Shown here piece by piece: positions 37,463 through 46,127 of a stretch of 64,000 nt of DNA. Made by a program: the position numbers and the translations under genes. Source of the DNA: Paenibacillus xylanilyticus (GTDB lineage: Bacteria; Bacillota; Bacilli; Paenibacillales; Paenibacillaceae); contig NZ_CP044310.1 of the NCBI RefSeq assembly GCF_009664365.1, forward strand, positions 3,235,001-3,299,000. The letters run 5' to 3'. The notes beneath the pieces were generated by a model that made no database searches, was not told the DNA's origin, and saw only the letters and a list, made by a program, of their open reading frames with translations. The stretch's first letter is position 1, and every line of letters begins with the position of its first letter.

Positions 37463-37543
37463 CAGCGATCGGAAGAACGATCCGTAACCGGAACGGCCAC
37501 CTCGGAGATAAGTTAAATCACTCACAACAAAGGAGAGATCATC

Positions 37544-38845
37544 ATGAGAATGGTAGACATTATTGCCAAAAAACGTGACGGAAAAGAACTGACAACAGCT
37601 GAAATTGATTTTGTTGTTCAAGGTTATACCCAAGGAGAAATTCCGGACTATCAAGTCAGCGCTTGGGCGATGGCCGTTTTCTTCAAGGATATGACGGACA
37701 AGGAACGTGCGGATCTGACGATGTCGATGGTTAATTCGGGTGAAACGATTGATCTATCTGCCATTGAAGGCATCAAAGTAGACAAGCACTCCACTGGAGG
37801 CGTTGGTGACACAACAACATTGGTGTTGGCACCGCTCGTTGCTGCTCTGGATGTTCCTGTAGCCAAGATGTCCGGACGCGGTCTGGGTCACACCGGCGGA
37901 ACGACAGACAAGCTGGAGTCCGTTGCCGGTTTCCACGTGGAGCTGGAGAAGGAAGAGTTTATTAGACTCGTAAACGAACATAAGGTAGCGGTTATCGGTC
38001 AGAGTGGTAACCTTACCCCAGCTGACAAGAAGCTTTATGCACTCCGTGACGTAACGGCAACAGTTAACTCCATTCCGCTCATTGCCAGCTCCATCATGAG
38101 CAAGAAAATTGCTGCAGGTGCTGATGCCATCGTACTGGATGTAAAAACGGGTGCGGGTGCATTCATGAAAACGACGGAAGATGCAAAAGAACTGGCACAT
38201 GCCATGGTCAGCATCGGTAACAATGTAGGGCGCAAAACGATGGCAGTTATCTCCGACATGTCTCAACCACTGGGCTTTGCGATCGGTAACGCGCTTGAAG
38301 TGAAAGAAGCAATTCTGACGCTGCAGGGCAAAGGACCAAAAGATCTGGAAGAACTGTGTCTGGCACTTGGACGTCAAATGGTGTTCCTTGCTGGCAAAGC
38401 AGACTCCTTGGAACAAGCGGAAGAGAAATTGAAAGAAGTAATCCAGAACGGGAAGGCACTGGAGAAATTCAAGCATTTCCTGTCCAACCAAGGTGGCGAT
38501 GCGTCTGTCGTCGACCATCCGGATCGTTTGCCACAGGCGAAATATCTGATCGAAGTTGAAGCTGATCAGGACGGTTATGTCGCTGGAATCGTAGCGGACG
38601 AGATTGGTACTGCTGCGATGCTGCTTGGCGCAGGGCGTGCTACCAAAGAATCCGAGATTGATCTTGCTGTTGGCTTGATGCTGAACAAAAAAGTTGGCGA
38701 CAAGGTCAAAGCTGGTGAATCGTTGGTAACCATCCATGCCAATCGTGAGGATGTGGCAGACGTGATCGCGAAGATCAAAGAGAACATTACCATCGCTGAT
38801 CACGCGGATGCTCCAGTGCTCGTTCATGATATTGTAACTGAATAA
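37544..38845 (+). CDS. pdp: Pyrimidine-nucleoside phosphorylase (Pdp)
   Basis: This 433-residue enzyme cleaves uridine, thymidine and deoxyuridine with phosphate. The N-terminal helical domain ([27 protein letters not shown]), the phosphate-binding [21 protein letters not shown] and [17 protein letters not shown] are diagnostic, and a C-terminal domain follows. CAAAGGAGAG precedes the ATG. It is the last gene of the deo cluster, in the Bacillus manner, and is followed by a strong terminator. Confidence 0.97.
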   Translation: MRMVDIIAKKRDGKELTTAEIDFVVQGYTQGEIPDYQVSAWAMAVFFKDMTDKERADLTMSMVNSGETIDLSAIEGIKVDKHSTGGVGDTTTLVLAPLVAALDVPVAKMSGRGLGHTGGTTDKLESVAGFHVELEKEEFIRLVNEHKVAVIGQSGNLTPADKKLYALRDVTATVNSIPLIASSIMSKKIAAGADAIVLDVKTGAGAFMKTTEDAKELAHAMVSIGNNVGRKTMAVISDMSQPLGFAIGNALEVKEAILTLQGKGPKDLEELCLALGRQMVFLAGKADSLEQAEEKLKEVIQNGKALEKFKHFLSNQGGDASVVDHPDRLPQAKYLIEVEADQDGYVAGIVADEIGTAAMLLGAGRATKESEIDLAVGLMLNKKVGDKVKAGESLVTIHANREDVADVIAKIKENITIADHADAPVLVHDIVTE

Positions 38846-38888
38846 TCAATCAGATCCCCGAGTACAATACGTTTTTGGACTCGAATTG

Positions 38889-38927
38889 AAAAACCCGAAG
38901 CCGTGGATTCCTGGCTTCGGGTTTTTT
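38889..38927. terminator. Bidirectional intrinsic terminator after pdp
   Basis: AAAACCCGAAGCC from 38889 pairs with GGCTTCGGGTTTT, followed by more T. It separates pdp from the convergent permease operon and can serve both. Confidence 0.9.
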
Positions 38928-38985
38928 CTCGTTCAATGAATCTGAGACTTGGTCTGGGCCTTTACTTAGGTTTAAACTAGATTTT

Positions 38986-39969
38986 TTATTTCCCTTGGAG
39001 TTTATCATAGGCCATTACGGAATCGGCATTGGTATAAATATAAGGCGTGGATGGCTCGGAAACAGCAGTAATCTTCGCTGCTCGAATCTCAATGGTATCT
39101 TTGCCATTCACCTGAGCTGATCCAATGCTGCCATCAATCTGTACCCAGCTGTCGGTAGGGAAGCTGTCGGCTTCAGGGATGTGGATCATTACGCCAAATG
39201 GCGCTGCATCTGCTGGACAGCACATGACGAGGAACCGCCCAAGCGCAAAGTGTGATTCATGATCCATACTTTCATCCCGATAGACAAAGCCAGTAAGGGA
39301 GATTGGCTTGCCAGCAAATTGTCGTTGAAACATGTCAATAGTGCCAAGCGTTTCCGAAAAAATCTCAGGATAAACCTTGATGACCGGTTCTGCATACAAT
39401 TTTTCCGCTAGCTCAGCAAATTCACGGCTGTATTCATCAGGAGGAATGAATTGGACTTTACTCGCTGACCCAGCTGCAGTAGATGATTGGTTATGGGCAA
39501 AATCTTGAATATTCAAGCTCGTAGCTTCCTCTGGTGCCGGTTCTTTGCGCCGGATTTCGGGAGGCGCGTAAGACAGCGACATGCCTTTCTGACTGGCCAT
39601 GGAACTGCCGAGTGCTTGATCCGGCAGCAAAAATCCGAGCAGTAGAGGAAACATGATTAAGCCGTAGGTCACCAAGCTTCGAATCACTCCAGACGGAGGT
39701 GGATGTTCACAATCGCAATGGATCTGTCCATGACCGAACAGTCCATGCCAAGCCATAATGACCGCGATGAACAGGAGTGGTATGGGACAGCATAACAGCA
39801 AACGCTGCATCGTAGGTGCCAGATAATAATGTAAAGAATCATTCTCCTTCAAATGGAAGATGTACACGGCAAGACCACCAATCCATACCGCACGGATTAA
39901 TGAATGCCACTGGATGGAGTGCCGCCTTGAAGTGTGACTGTGGATGTGAAAGGATGCAGGCTGAATCAT
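38986..39969 (-). CDS. TIGR03943/YcgQ-type membrane protein (DUF1980)
   Basis: The 327-residue protein has an N-terminal His-rich stretch (FHIHSHTSRRHSIQWH), two or three membrane segments in the first 120 residues, and an extracytoplasmic C-terminal domain with RFLVMCCPADAAPFGVMI and GKDTIEIRAAKI. This pattern fits the YcgQ-type partner of the YcgR permease family. The pair is thought to form a two-component transporter of unproven substrate. It lies 42 bases after the permease gene, next to a zinc cluster, so a metal-related role is inferred. Confidence 0.82.
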   Translation of the reverse strand: MIQPASFHIHSHTSRRHSIQWHSLIRAVWIGGLAVYIFHLKENDSLHYYLAPTMQRLLLCCPIPLLFIAVIMAWHGLFGHGQIHCDCEHPPPSGVIRSLVTYGLIMFPLLLGFLLPDQALGSSMASQKGMSLSYAPPEIRRKEPAPEEATSLNIQDFAHNQSSTAAGSASKVQFIPPDEYSREFAELAEKLYAEPVIKVYPEIFSETLGTIDMFQRQFAGKPISLTGFVYRDESMDHESHFALGRFLVMCCPADAAPFGVMIHIPEADSFPTDSWVQIDGSIGSAQVNGKDTIEIRAAKITAVSEPSTPYIYTNADSVMAYDKLQGK

Positions 39970-40011
39970 CTACTCACCTCTTTTCAATTCTCAATGGTAG
40001 GAGCATATACG

Positions 40012-41043
40012 CTATACCAGAAGGTTAATCAGCCATGATCCAGCGAAGACGAGAACAATAATGGCTATGCTTAACCCAATGACAAACCTTGTGCGGAACG
40101 TGGACAGAAGCATCAGTGTGCTTTTGAAATCGAGCATTGGGCCCAGAACCAGAAATGAAATGAGTGGACCGAGAGCGAAGGTATGCGAGAATGCAGAGGC
40201 TACAAATGCATCGGAAGTCGAACAAAGAGACAATACATAAGCAAATCCCATCATAAACACATAGGAGGCAACCGGTCCGTTCCCCAGTGCAATCAAGTCA
40301 TTTCGACTAATAAACGTCTGAATGCAGGCAGTAATCAATGCACCAATGACCAAATACTTGCTCATATCCACAAATTCATCTCCGGCATGGATAAAGAAGC
40401 TGCGCCAGTTTTTCTCATGGTTATGGTCGTGGTCGTCGTGCTTATGTGGGTGTGCCATTTTGAATGCGGAGTGAGTCTTGACCTCTGTCACGGCAGCCTT
40501 GGCTCTGCGCAGAGGATTCTGCCGTACAAACAAATAGACCAGCAAGCCAATCGAAGCTGCGACGGCAAAAGCCAGTGCCATGCGGGCAATCGTGATTTCG
40601 GGATGAGATGGAAAAGCGAGCAGTGTTGATGTAAACACGATCGGATTGACTACTGGGCCGCTAAGAATAAAAGTAACTGCAATGTAAGCAGGCATGCCTT
40701 TATGCATCAAACGGCGAACAACCGGTATCATGCCACATTCACAGATCGGAAATATGATGCCGAGTAAACCAGCCACTAAAACTCCACCAACGGGGTTCTT
40801 TGGTGTAAGCTTGCGAACCATTTCTTCCGACACGAACCACTGCATGAGTGAAGAGAGCAGTACACCGATGAGTAGAAAAGGAGCAGCCTCGAGGAAAATG
40901 CCGATGAATACGGTTTTCACATTTTGCAAAGCTTCGCTGTTCCACGCCTGTTTTTGATCAGAAGACATCGTGATGAGCACGGGAACAAGAAAGGCGCAGG
41001 GAACCAGGATGGACAGGAGCTTCATATTGGCTGCAAGCTTCAT
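40012..41043 (-). CDS. YcgR/UPF0718-type permease
   Basis: The 343-residue permease has about eight hydrophobic segments. It has the family motifs APFLLIGVLLSSLMQWFV, GIIFPICECGMIPVVRRL (with paired cysteines) and LSLCSTSDAFVASAF, and a His-rich cytoplasmic loop (AHPHKHDDHDHNHEKNW, about residues 195-215) that could bind metal. The frame runs to 41058, but TGGAGG before ATG 41043 marks the start. It diverges from a COG0523 GTPase gene, and a Zur-box-like site lies just upstream. Confidence 0.85.
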   Translation of the reverse strand: MKLAANMKLLSILVPCAFLVPVLITMSSDQKQAWNSEALQNVKTVFIGIFLEAAPFLLIGVLLSSLMQWFVSEEMVRKLTPKNPVGGVLVAGLLGIIFPICECGMIPVVRRLMHKGMPAYIAVTFILSGPVVNPIVFTSTLLAFPSHPEITIARMALAFAVAASIGLLVYLFVRQNPLRRAKAAVTEVKTHSAFKMAHPHKHDDHDHNHEKNWRSFFIHAGDEFVDMSKYLVIGALITACIQTFISRNDLIALGNGPVASYVFMMGFAYVLSLCSTSDAFVASAFSHTFALGPLISFLVLGPMLDFKSTLMLLSTFRTRFVIGLSIAIIVLVFAGSWLINLLV

Positions 41044-41121
41044 ACAACAGACCTCCACAACCGGACTTTTAGTAATCTATATGCTTGTACCTTAAGCAAC
41101 ATACGCAGATTGGTCTTTTAA

Positions 41122-41136
41122 TCATAAATTTTACGA
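41122..41136. promoter_or_regulatory. Probable Zur box for the permease operon
   Basis: TCATAAA-T-TTTACGA is a 7-1-7 inverted repeat with one mismatch and resembles the Bacillus Zur consensus TCGTAATNATTACGA. It lies 79 bases upstream of the minus-strand permease start. Confidence 0.55.
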
Positions 41137-41163
41137 TTTATTCACCAGTATTAAATCGAGAAG

Positions 41164-41193
41164 TTGACAAGTGAAAGTCAACTCAAGTATAGT
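41164..41193 (+). promoter_or_regulatory. Promoter of the COG0523 GTPase gene
   Basis: TTGACA at 41164-41169 and TATAGT at 41188-41193 have an 18-base spacer. The long Zur palindrome begins at the next base, over the expected transcription start. Confidence 0.75.
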
Positions 41194-41232
41194 GTTGATT
41201 GTTAATCGTAATTAGTACGATTAACAATCAAC
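41194..41232. promoter_or_regulatory. Zur box inside a 39-base palindrome
   Basis: Two perfectly complementary 17-base arms (41194-41210 and 41216-41232) flank five bases. The centre, TCGTAAT-T-AGTACGA at 41206-41220, matches the Zur consensus with one mismatch. Zinc-loaded Zur would block transcription here. Confidence 0.85.
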
Positions 41233-41289
41233 CAAAAAACATATTGGTTCTTCCTTTTTATCAAAGAACCGTGGAGTGGAGGAATAGAC

Positions 41290-42489
41290 ATGTCTGAGAA
41301 ACAAGAGAATCCCCGGGTACCCGTAACCGTATTAAGCGGTTATCTGGGCGCAGGCAAAACAACCTTATTGAATCATGTGCTACATAATCGGGATGGTATG
41401 AGAGTTGCCGTAATCGTAAACGACCTGAGTGAAGTAAATATCGATGCCGGGTTAATTCGAGATGGAGGCGGATTATCACGTATTGACGAGAAGCTTGTGG
41501 AAATGTCCAATGGCTGTATCTGCTGTACGCTTCGGGAAGATCTCCTGAAAGAAGTGGAACGTCTCGCTCTGGACGGTTCTTTTGACTATATTCTGATTGA
41601 ATCGACGGGTATTGGAGAACCTGTTCCCGTTGCTCAGACATTTACCTATATCGATGAAGAACTTGGAATTGATTTAACGAAATTCACCAGGCTCGACACC
41701 ATGGTAACTGTCGTGGATGCGGCGCAGTTCTGGCGGGACTTTTATTCAAAGGAAACATTAATGGATCGGGGGCAGGAAGCAGGAGAGGGCGATGTCCGGG
41801 GAATCGTGCATCTATTGACCGATCAGGTTGAATTCTGCGATGTGCTGATACTCAACAAGTGTGATCTCGTCTCTGAGGAGGAATTGCTCAAGCTGGAAAA
41901 GGCGCTGCATGCGATGCAACCCGGAGCCAAGCTGATTCGAACGACACACGGACAGATTGATCCGAAGGATATATTGAACACGGGACGGTTTGATTTTGAA
42001 AAAGCGAGTCAGTCTGCAGGCTGGATCCGCGAATTAATGAAGGAAGAACACACCCCGGAAACGGAAGAGTATGGCATTCGCTCGTTTGTATACCATCGGA
42101 AACGTCCGTTTCATCCGGAACGATTGCTGCGCTGGATTGCGAAGTGGCCGGAGAGTATTGTCAGATCCAAGGGATTGATGTGGCTGGCTACACGGAACCA
42201 TATGGCTATTTCCTTCAGTCATGCAGGGACCTCCAAGCAGCTCGGACCAGCTGGCTTATGGGTAGGTGCGATGAGCGAAGAGGAACGGCAGATGCATTTT
42301 GGAGATACGTTACCAGCCATTCCGGATTGGGATGATACGTGGGGAGACCGGGTAACGAAATTGGTGTTTATCGGAATTGATATGGACCGGGCAGAGATTG
42401 AGCGAACATTGGACGATACTTTACTTACCGAAGAAGAGATGCAGCTTAACTGGCGTGAACTGAAAGATCCGTTTCCATCATGGGGTTGA
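41290..42489 (+). CDS. COG0523 GTPase, zinc metallochaperone (YciC/ZagA-like)
   Basis: The 399-residue P-loop GTPase has the Walker A motif SGYLGAGKTTLLNHVL, the metal-binding CxCC motif in NGCICCTLREDLL (about residues 76-79), the Walker B region ILIESTGIGEP and the guanine motif LNKCDL. The C-terminal CobW domain follows. Bacillus YciC (ZagA), of nearly the same length, delivers zinc to client enzymes during starvation and is repressed by Zur. Here a promoter with a strong Zur box precedes it. TGGAGTGGAGG lies upstream of the ATG. Confidence 0.93.
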   Translation: MSEKQENPRVPVTVLSGYLGAGKTTLLNHVLHNRDGMRVAVIVNDLSEVNIDAGLIRDGGGLSRIDEKLVEMSNGCICCTLREDLLKEVERLALDGSFDYILIESTGIGEPVPVAQTFTYIDEELGIDLTKFTRLDTMVTVVDAAQFWRDFYSKETLMDRGQEAGEGDVRGIVHLLTDQVEFCDVLILNKCDLVSEEELLKLEKALHAMQPGAKLIRTTHGQIDPKDILNTGRFDFEKASQSAGWIRELMKEEHTPETEEYGIRSFVYHRKRPFHPERLLRWIAKWPESIVRSKGLMWLATRNHMAISFSHAGTSKQLGPAGLWVGAMSEEERQMHFGDTLPAIPDWDDTWGDRVTKLVFIGIDMDRAEIERTLDDTLLTEEEMQLNWRELKDPFPSWG

Positions 42490-42514
42490 CAAAAGAAAAA
42501 GGATGGGATAGTAT
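42486..42514 (+). promoter_or_regulatory. Promoter for the L33 gene
   Basis: TTGACA at 42486-42491 overlaps the stop codon of the GTPase gene, and TAGTAT at 42509-42514 lies 17 bases further on. The Zur box follows at 42522-42536. Confidence 0.65.
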
Positions 42515-42521
42515 CATTAAA

Positions 42522-42536
42522 CAGTAATGATTACGA
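42522..42536. promoter_or_regulatory. Zur box before the L33 gene
   Basis: CAGTAAT-G-ATTACGA has a perfect right half and a left half with two mismatches to TCGTAATNATTACGA. It overlaps the predicted transcription start. Confidence 0.75.
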
Positions 42537-42557
42537 TTAAATGAAGGAGGTCACAAC

Positions 42558-42707
42558 ATGAGAGTCATTGTAACTTTAGCTTGTACAGAGTGCGGGGATC
42601 GCAACTATACCACGACGAAGAACAAACGTAACCATCCGGAGCGTCTTGAAATGAAAAAATATTCACCACGATTGAAGAAAGTGACGATTCACAGGGAAAC
42701 GAGATAA
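42558..42707 (+). CDS. rpmG: Zinc-free 50S ribosomal protein L33
   Basis: This 49-residue ribosomal protein begins [20 protein letters not shown] and ends [10 protein letters not shown], as in L33. The first cysteine pair is present (CTEC), but the second is replaced (KKYSPRLKK where zinc-type L33 has two cysteines). This is the C-minus form, which does not bind zinc and replaces the zinc form in starvation, freeing metal. AAGGAGG precedes ATG 42558. A Zur box and its own promoter lie upstream, within the zinc cluster. Confidence 0.93.
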   Translation: MRVIVTLACTECGDRNYTTTKNKRNHPERLEMKKYSPRLKKVTIHRETR

Positions 42708-42727
42708 ATTTTTTTGTCGTTTTTAAA

Positions 42728-42742
42728 TCGTAATACTTACGA
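42728..42742. promoter_or_regulatory. Zur box before znuC
   Basis: TCGTAAT-A-CTTACGA matches the consensus with one mismatch. It lies only 14 bases before the znuC ATG, ending next to its ribosome binding site, so repression may be by roadblock or by covering a promoter. Confidence 0.8.
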
Positions 42743-42756
42743 AAAGAGGACCTGGC

Positions 42757-43464
42757 ATGATTCTATCTTCCATGCGCGATGTGGTTTTTGGATATGGGAA
42801 AGAACCCGTCATTGATCAATTATCGCTGGATATTCATGTGGGCGAGTTTGTAGGCATTACCGGACCCAATGGTTCGGCGAAAACAACCATGCTGAAATTG
42901 CTGCTGGGGCTGTTACAGCCCTGGAGCGGCACGGTACATATGAATATTCAGAACAACAATGGCAACAAACTGGAGATCGGATATGTGCCCCAGCAGGTGG
43001 CATCATTCAACAGTGGGTTTCCCAGTACAGTCATTGAACTGGTGCGATCGGGATGTTATCGCAAGCTTGGTTTATTCCGAAAATTCTCACCCGAACAGGA
43101 AGCCGTAGTCGAACGCAGTCTTCGGGAAGTCGGCATGTGGGAATATCGCAATGCACGGGTAGGCGCGCTGTCGGGTGGACAGAAGCAGCGCATCTGCATC
43201 GCCAGAGCTCTGGCAGGACAGCCCCAAGTTCTAGTTCTGGATGAGCCGACAACAGGCATGGACCGCCGCAGCCGGGAAGGTTTCTATGATCTAATGCGCC
43301 ACTATGCAGATGTCCATGGATTGACCATTATTATGGTCACCCATGGCCTTGAAGAGATGGGCAACCGATTGGACCGGACGATCACCCTGGAGCGTCAAGA
43401 AAGTGAGGAATGGCAGTGTTTGAGTACGAATTCATGCAGCGAGCCTTTTGGGCAGGCGGACTGA
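42757..43464 (+). CDS. znuC: Zinc ABC transporter ATP-binding protein (ZnuC)
   Basis: This 235-residue ATPase has Walker A GPNGSAKTTMLKLLLG, a Q-loop (GYVPQQ), the signature LSGGQKQRICIARAL and Walker B VLVLDEPTTGMD. Walker A carries Ala where Gly is usual (GSAKTT), as seen in other ZnuC proteins. It energises zinc import with ZnuB and ZnuA. A Zur box lies immediately upstream. Its end overlaps znuB by 55 bases in another frame. Confidence 0.94.
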   Translation: MILSSMRDVVFGYGKEPVIDQLSLDIHVGEFVGITGPNGSAKTTMLKLLLGLLQPWSGTVHMNIQNNNGNKLEIGYVPQQVASFNSGFPSTVIELVRSGCYRKLGLFRKFSPEQEAVVERSLREVGMWEYRNARVGALSGGQKQRICIARALAGQPQVLVLDEPTTGMDRRSREGFYDLMRHYADVHGLTIIMVTHGLEEMGNRLDRTITLERQESEEWQCLSTNSCSEPFGQAD

Positions 43465-44303
43465 TTGGCATTATTGCTCCGATACTTGGTGTCTACCTGA
43501 TGCTTCGGAGGCAGGTGCTGATGGCCGATACGCTGTCCCATGTTTCTCTGGCGGGCGTGGCCCTCGGTTCGATCATGAATCTCAACCCGGTAATCTGCGG
43601 GTTTGCGATTGCTGTCATTGGTGCGTTATTGGTCGAACAGCTGCGGAGAAGCTATCGTACATATAGTGAAGTGCCAGTGGCGATTATCATGACTTCAGGC
43701 CTGGCACTGGCTGTGGTGCTTATGAGTCTGAAAACCAATTTGTCCAAGACCTTCAGTTCCTATCTGTTCGGTTCCATCGTTGCAGTCAGCAATGTTCAGT
43801 TAGGGATGATGGCAGCTGTATGCATCATTGGATTGTTTTTTTTCATCGTACTACGAAGACCTTTATATAATTTGACATTTGACGAAGAGACAGCCTCTAT
43901 TGGAGGTGTTCAGGTCAAAGGTTTATCGTTTGCCTTCGCCGTATTGACTGGTCTGACGGTTGCTTCGGCCATGCCGATCGTTGGCGTACTGCTTGTATCC
44001 GCATTGATTGTGCTGCCAGCTGCGCTGGCACTTCGAATCTCTCGCAGCTTCGCTGCTGCATTGGCCATTGCCGTCATTACCGGGTTAATCGGCATTTTTG
44101 GCGGATTGACGACATCTTACCATTGGAATACACCGCCAGGCGGGACGATCGCACTCATTTTGCTGGCCTTTCTATTGACCGGAATATCAGCACAAAAGCT
44201 GATTCAACTATACAATCGTAAACGGCACCGCAAGGAAGTAAAACAGCAGCGTGCAAAGATATTAATACAATCGAGGGAGAATACACCACATGAAATTCAG
44301 TAA
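43410..44303 (+). CDS. znuB: Zinc ABC transporter permease (ZnuB)
   Basis: The 297-residue ABC-3-type permease has seven to nine hydrophobic segments and the family blocks RAFWAGGLIGIIAPILGVYLMLRRQ, LMADTLSHVSLAGVALG and ASAMPIVGVLLVSALIVLPAALAL. AGTGAGGA precedes ATG 43410; ATG 43434 is an alternative start that would shorten the overlap with znuC. The C-terminus is basic (NRKRHRKEVKQQRAK) and probably cytoplasmic. It overlaps znuA by 14 bases. Confidence 0.94.
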   Translation: MAVFEYEFMQRAFWAGGLIGIIAPILGVYLMLRRQVLMADTLSHVSLAGVALGSIMNLNPVICGFAIAVIGALLVEQLRRSYRTYSEVPVAIIMTSGLALAVVLMSLKTNLSKTFSSYLFGSIVAVSNVQLGMMAAVCIIGLFFFIVLRRPLYNLTFDEETASIGGVQVKGLSFAFAVLTGLTVASAMPIVGVLLVSALIVLPAALALRISRSFAAALAIAVITGLIGIFGGLTTSYHWNTPPGGTIALILLAFLLTGISAQKLIQLYNRKRHRKEVKQQRAKILIQSRENTPHEIQ

Positions 44304-45438
44304 AAAATCAGCAATGGGGCTGTTGTTCAGTCTCACACTTATTGTAGCAGGTTGCGGACAAACCAAAACCGCATCGAATTCGGATGCAGCTTCAACAAGT
44401 ACTCCTGCAGCAACGGAGAAAAAATTGAACGTACAGGTTAGCTTTTATCCGATGTATGAGTTCACCAAAAATGTAGCAGGAGATCTGGCTGATGTACATA
44501 CACTCGTTCCTGCTGGTATGGAGCCTCATGACTGGGAGCCAACACCTCAGGATATAGCTAGCATCGAGAAAGCAGATGTACTCGTCTATAATGGTGCTGG
44601 CATGGAATCATGGATCGATCAAGTAAAGGATAGTCTGAGTAATGACAAGCTGGTACAAGTTGAAGCAAGCCAAGGCATTGATCTGCTTGAAGGCGTAGAA
44701 GATGGTCATCATCATGGGGACTCTAGTGCAGATGAACACGACCATGATCATACAGATGAAGCAACGACAGAAGAGCATGACCATGATCACGAGCATGGGG
44801 AAGAAGCTGCTGCAGAAGAGCATGACCATGAACATGCAGATGAAGCAACGACAGAAGAACATGACCATGAACATGATGCCGGCACAGAAGAAGGGCATTC
44901 ACATGATCATGGCGGGCTTGATCCGCACGTTTGGTTATCACCTGTTCTGGCTGTTCAGGAAGTGCGGAACATCGAAGCCGGACTGGCACAAGCTGCACCG
45001 GAACATGCCGAACAATTCAAGCAAAATGCGGATGCTTACATCGCCAAGCTGGAAACACTTGACCAAGAATTTAAAGCGGCTGTAACCGACAGCAAACGAA
45101 AAGATTTCATTACACAGCATGCAGCCTTCGGCTATCTTGCACAGCAATATGGACTGCAGCAAGTACCTATCGCTGGGTTGTCTCCCGAGCAAGAGCCATC
45201 TGCAGCACAGATGGCATCTGTAATCGATTTTGCCAAGGAACATCAGGTCAAAACGATTTTCTTCGAAACACTGGTATCTTCCAAAGTATCCGAGACCATC
45301 GCCAGTGAAGTGGGCGCAAAAACAGCCGTCTTGAATCCCATTGAAGGATTAACCGAAGAGGAAATTGCTGCAGGTCTGGACTACATTGGTGTAATGGAGC
45401 AGAATCTGCAGGCCCTCAAACTGGCTCTGAATGAATAA
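44290..45438 (+). CDS. znuA: Zinc-binding lipoprotein of the ABC transporter (ZnuA)
   Basis: This 382-residue substrate-binding protein has a lipoprotein signal with lipobox (LIVAGCGQ). The cluster A-I fold shows metal-ligand regions MEPHDWEPTPQD, GLDPHVWLSP and THQHAAFGY-like TQHAAFGYLA. A large acidic His-rich loop (about residues 138-211) carries repeated HDHDH and EEHDHEH blocks, with a 28-residue unit encoded twice 84 bases apart. Such loops capture zinc in this family. It ends the zinc uptake operon. Confidence 0.95.
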   Translation: MKFSKKSAMGLLFSLTLIVAGCGQTKTASNSDAASTSTPAATEKKLNVQVSFYPMYEFTKNVAGDLADVHTLVPAGMEPHDWEPTPQDIASIEKADVLVYNGAGMESWIDQVKDSLSNDKLVQVEASQGIDLLEGVEDGHHHGDSSADEHDHDHTDEATTEEHDHDHEHGEEAAAEEHDHEHADEATTEEHDHEHDAGTEEGHSHDHGGLDPHVWLSPVLAVQEVRNIEAGLAQAAPEHAEQFKQNADAYIAKLETLDQEFKAAVTDSKRKDFITQHAAFGYLAQQYGLQQVPIAGLSPEQEPSAAQMASVIDFAKEHQVKTIFFETLVSSKVSETIASEVGAKTAVLNPIEGLTEEEIAAGLDYIGVMEQNLQALKLALNE

Positions 45439-45493
45439 ATTAAAACCCATTTGATACCAGTCATCGAAAAAGGTACAATGGTACAACATGCTG

Positions 45494-45555
45494 AGGAATG
45501 GCCGTGCCATTCCTTTGCCTTTTGCCACGCAGAGAGCACAGCGATGTGCTCTTTT
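45494..45555 (+). terminator. Tandem intrinsic terminators after znuA
   Basis: AGGAATGGC/GCCATTCCT (45494-45514) and AGAGCACA/TGTGCTCT (45533-45552) each form a hairpin followed by T-rich sequence. Confidence 0.85.
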
Positions 45556-45605
45556 CGTTGTGTAAGATGCTATCGGAGGACCAATGGGAGTAGGAGGAGA
45601 AGCTT

Positions 45606-46082
45606 ATGGGTCTAAGTGAAGAACATGAAGTATTGCTAAGTCAGCAGCCGCCTCATCTATGGAGACGACGCAAGCAGGAGCTGCTGCACTGGACGGAACG
45701 TGATAAATATAACGTGTCTGCGAAGAGAACGGTGTTGTGGAACGGTGTAGAAATAGATGCGGAGCTGCTTGAAGCCTTATCCTCACTTCAGCAAGCCGGT
45801 GTTGGGACCGAGTTTTCATGTGCCGGAGTAAGTCCGCTAGATGAACCGATAGACCATTCGTTATATGCCTATGTTACACTAGTGCAAAGTGAAACCGCCG
45901 ATCAATTCGTCCAATATGCACTGAAGCATATGCGGAATCGTCTGCTTGTTACGCTTGAGATCGAGAAGGGACGTTATGATTTGTCTTCTTTCTTCATTGG
46001 GCATAATCGCAGCTTCTGCTGGTGGATGGAATATTGTGCAGCCCACTTCTCCATGAGAAACGAGAAGAGGGTTGATACGTAG
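45606..46082 (+). CDS. Uncharacterised 158-residue protein
   Basis: The protein has no signal peptide or membrane segment. It contains polar helical N-terminal sequence (LWRRRKQELLHWTERDKYN), a mixed central part with FSCAGVSPLDEPIDHSLYAYVTL and an aromatic C-terminal stretch (GHNRSFCWWMEYCAAHFSM). I recognise no family. AGGAGGAGAAG precedes the ATG. It lies between strong terminators and an M50-like protease gene 45 bases downstream, with which it may form an operon. Confidence 0.75.
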   Translation: MGLSEEHEVLLSQQPPHLWRRRKQELLHWTERDKYNVSAKRTVLWNGVEIDAELLEALSSLQQAGVGTEFSCAGVSPLDEPIDHSLYAYVTLVQSETADQFVQYALKHMRNRLLVTLEIEKGRYDLSSFFIGHNRSFCWWMEYCAAHFSMRNEKRVDT

Positions 46083-46127
46083 TATAACGATAGGCATGTT
46101 AGTCGGTGATGGGGAGGGAACACGGAA

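Larger units (their letters stand above)
37137..37543. other. Intergenic region between deoD and pdp with a repeat element
   Basis: This 407-base gap has no credible gene. It contains two near-identical 61-62 base repeats, a more diverged third copy (about 37304-37353) and an inverted copy of the repeat's end. No terminator or clear promoter is seen, so read-through into pdp is possible. Confidence 0.6.

Noticed and set aside
37754..38827. Long minus-strand open frame opposite pdp
   Set aside because: It is antisense to a well-supported gene; its cysteine- and histidine-rich translation is typical of a shadow frame.
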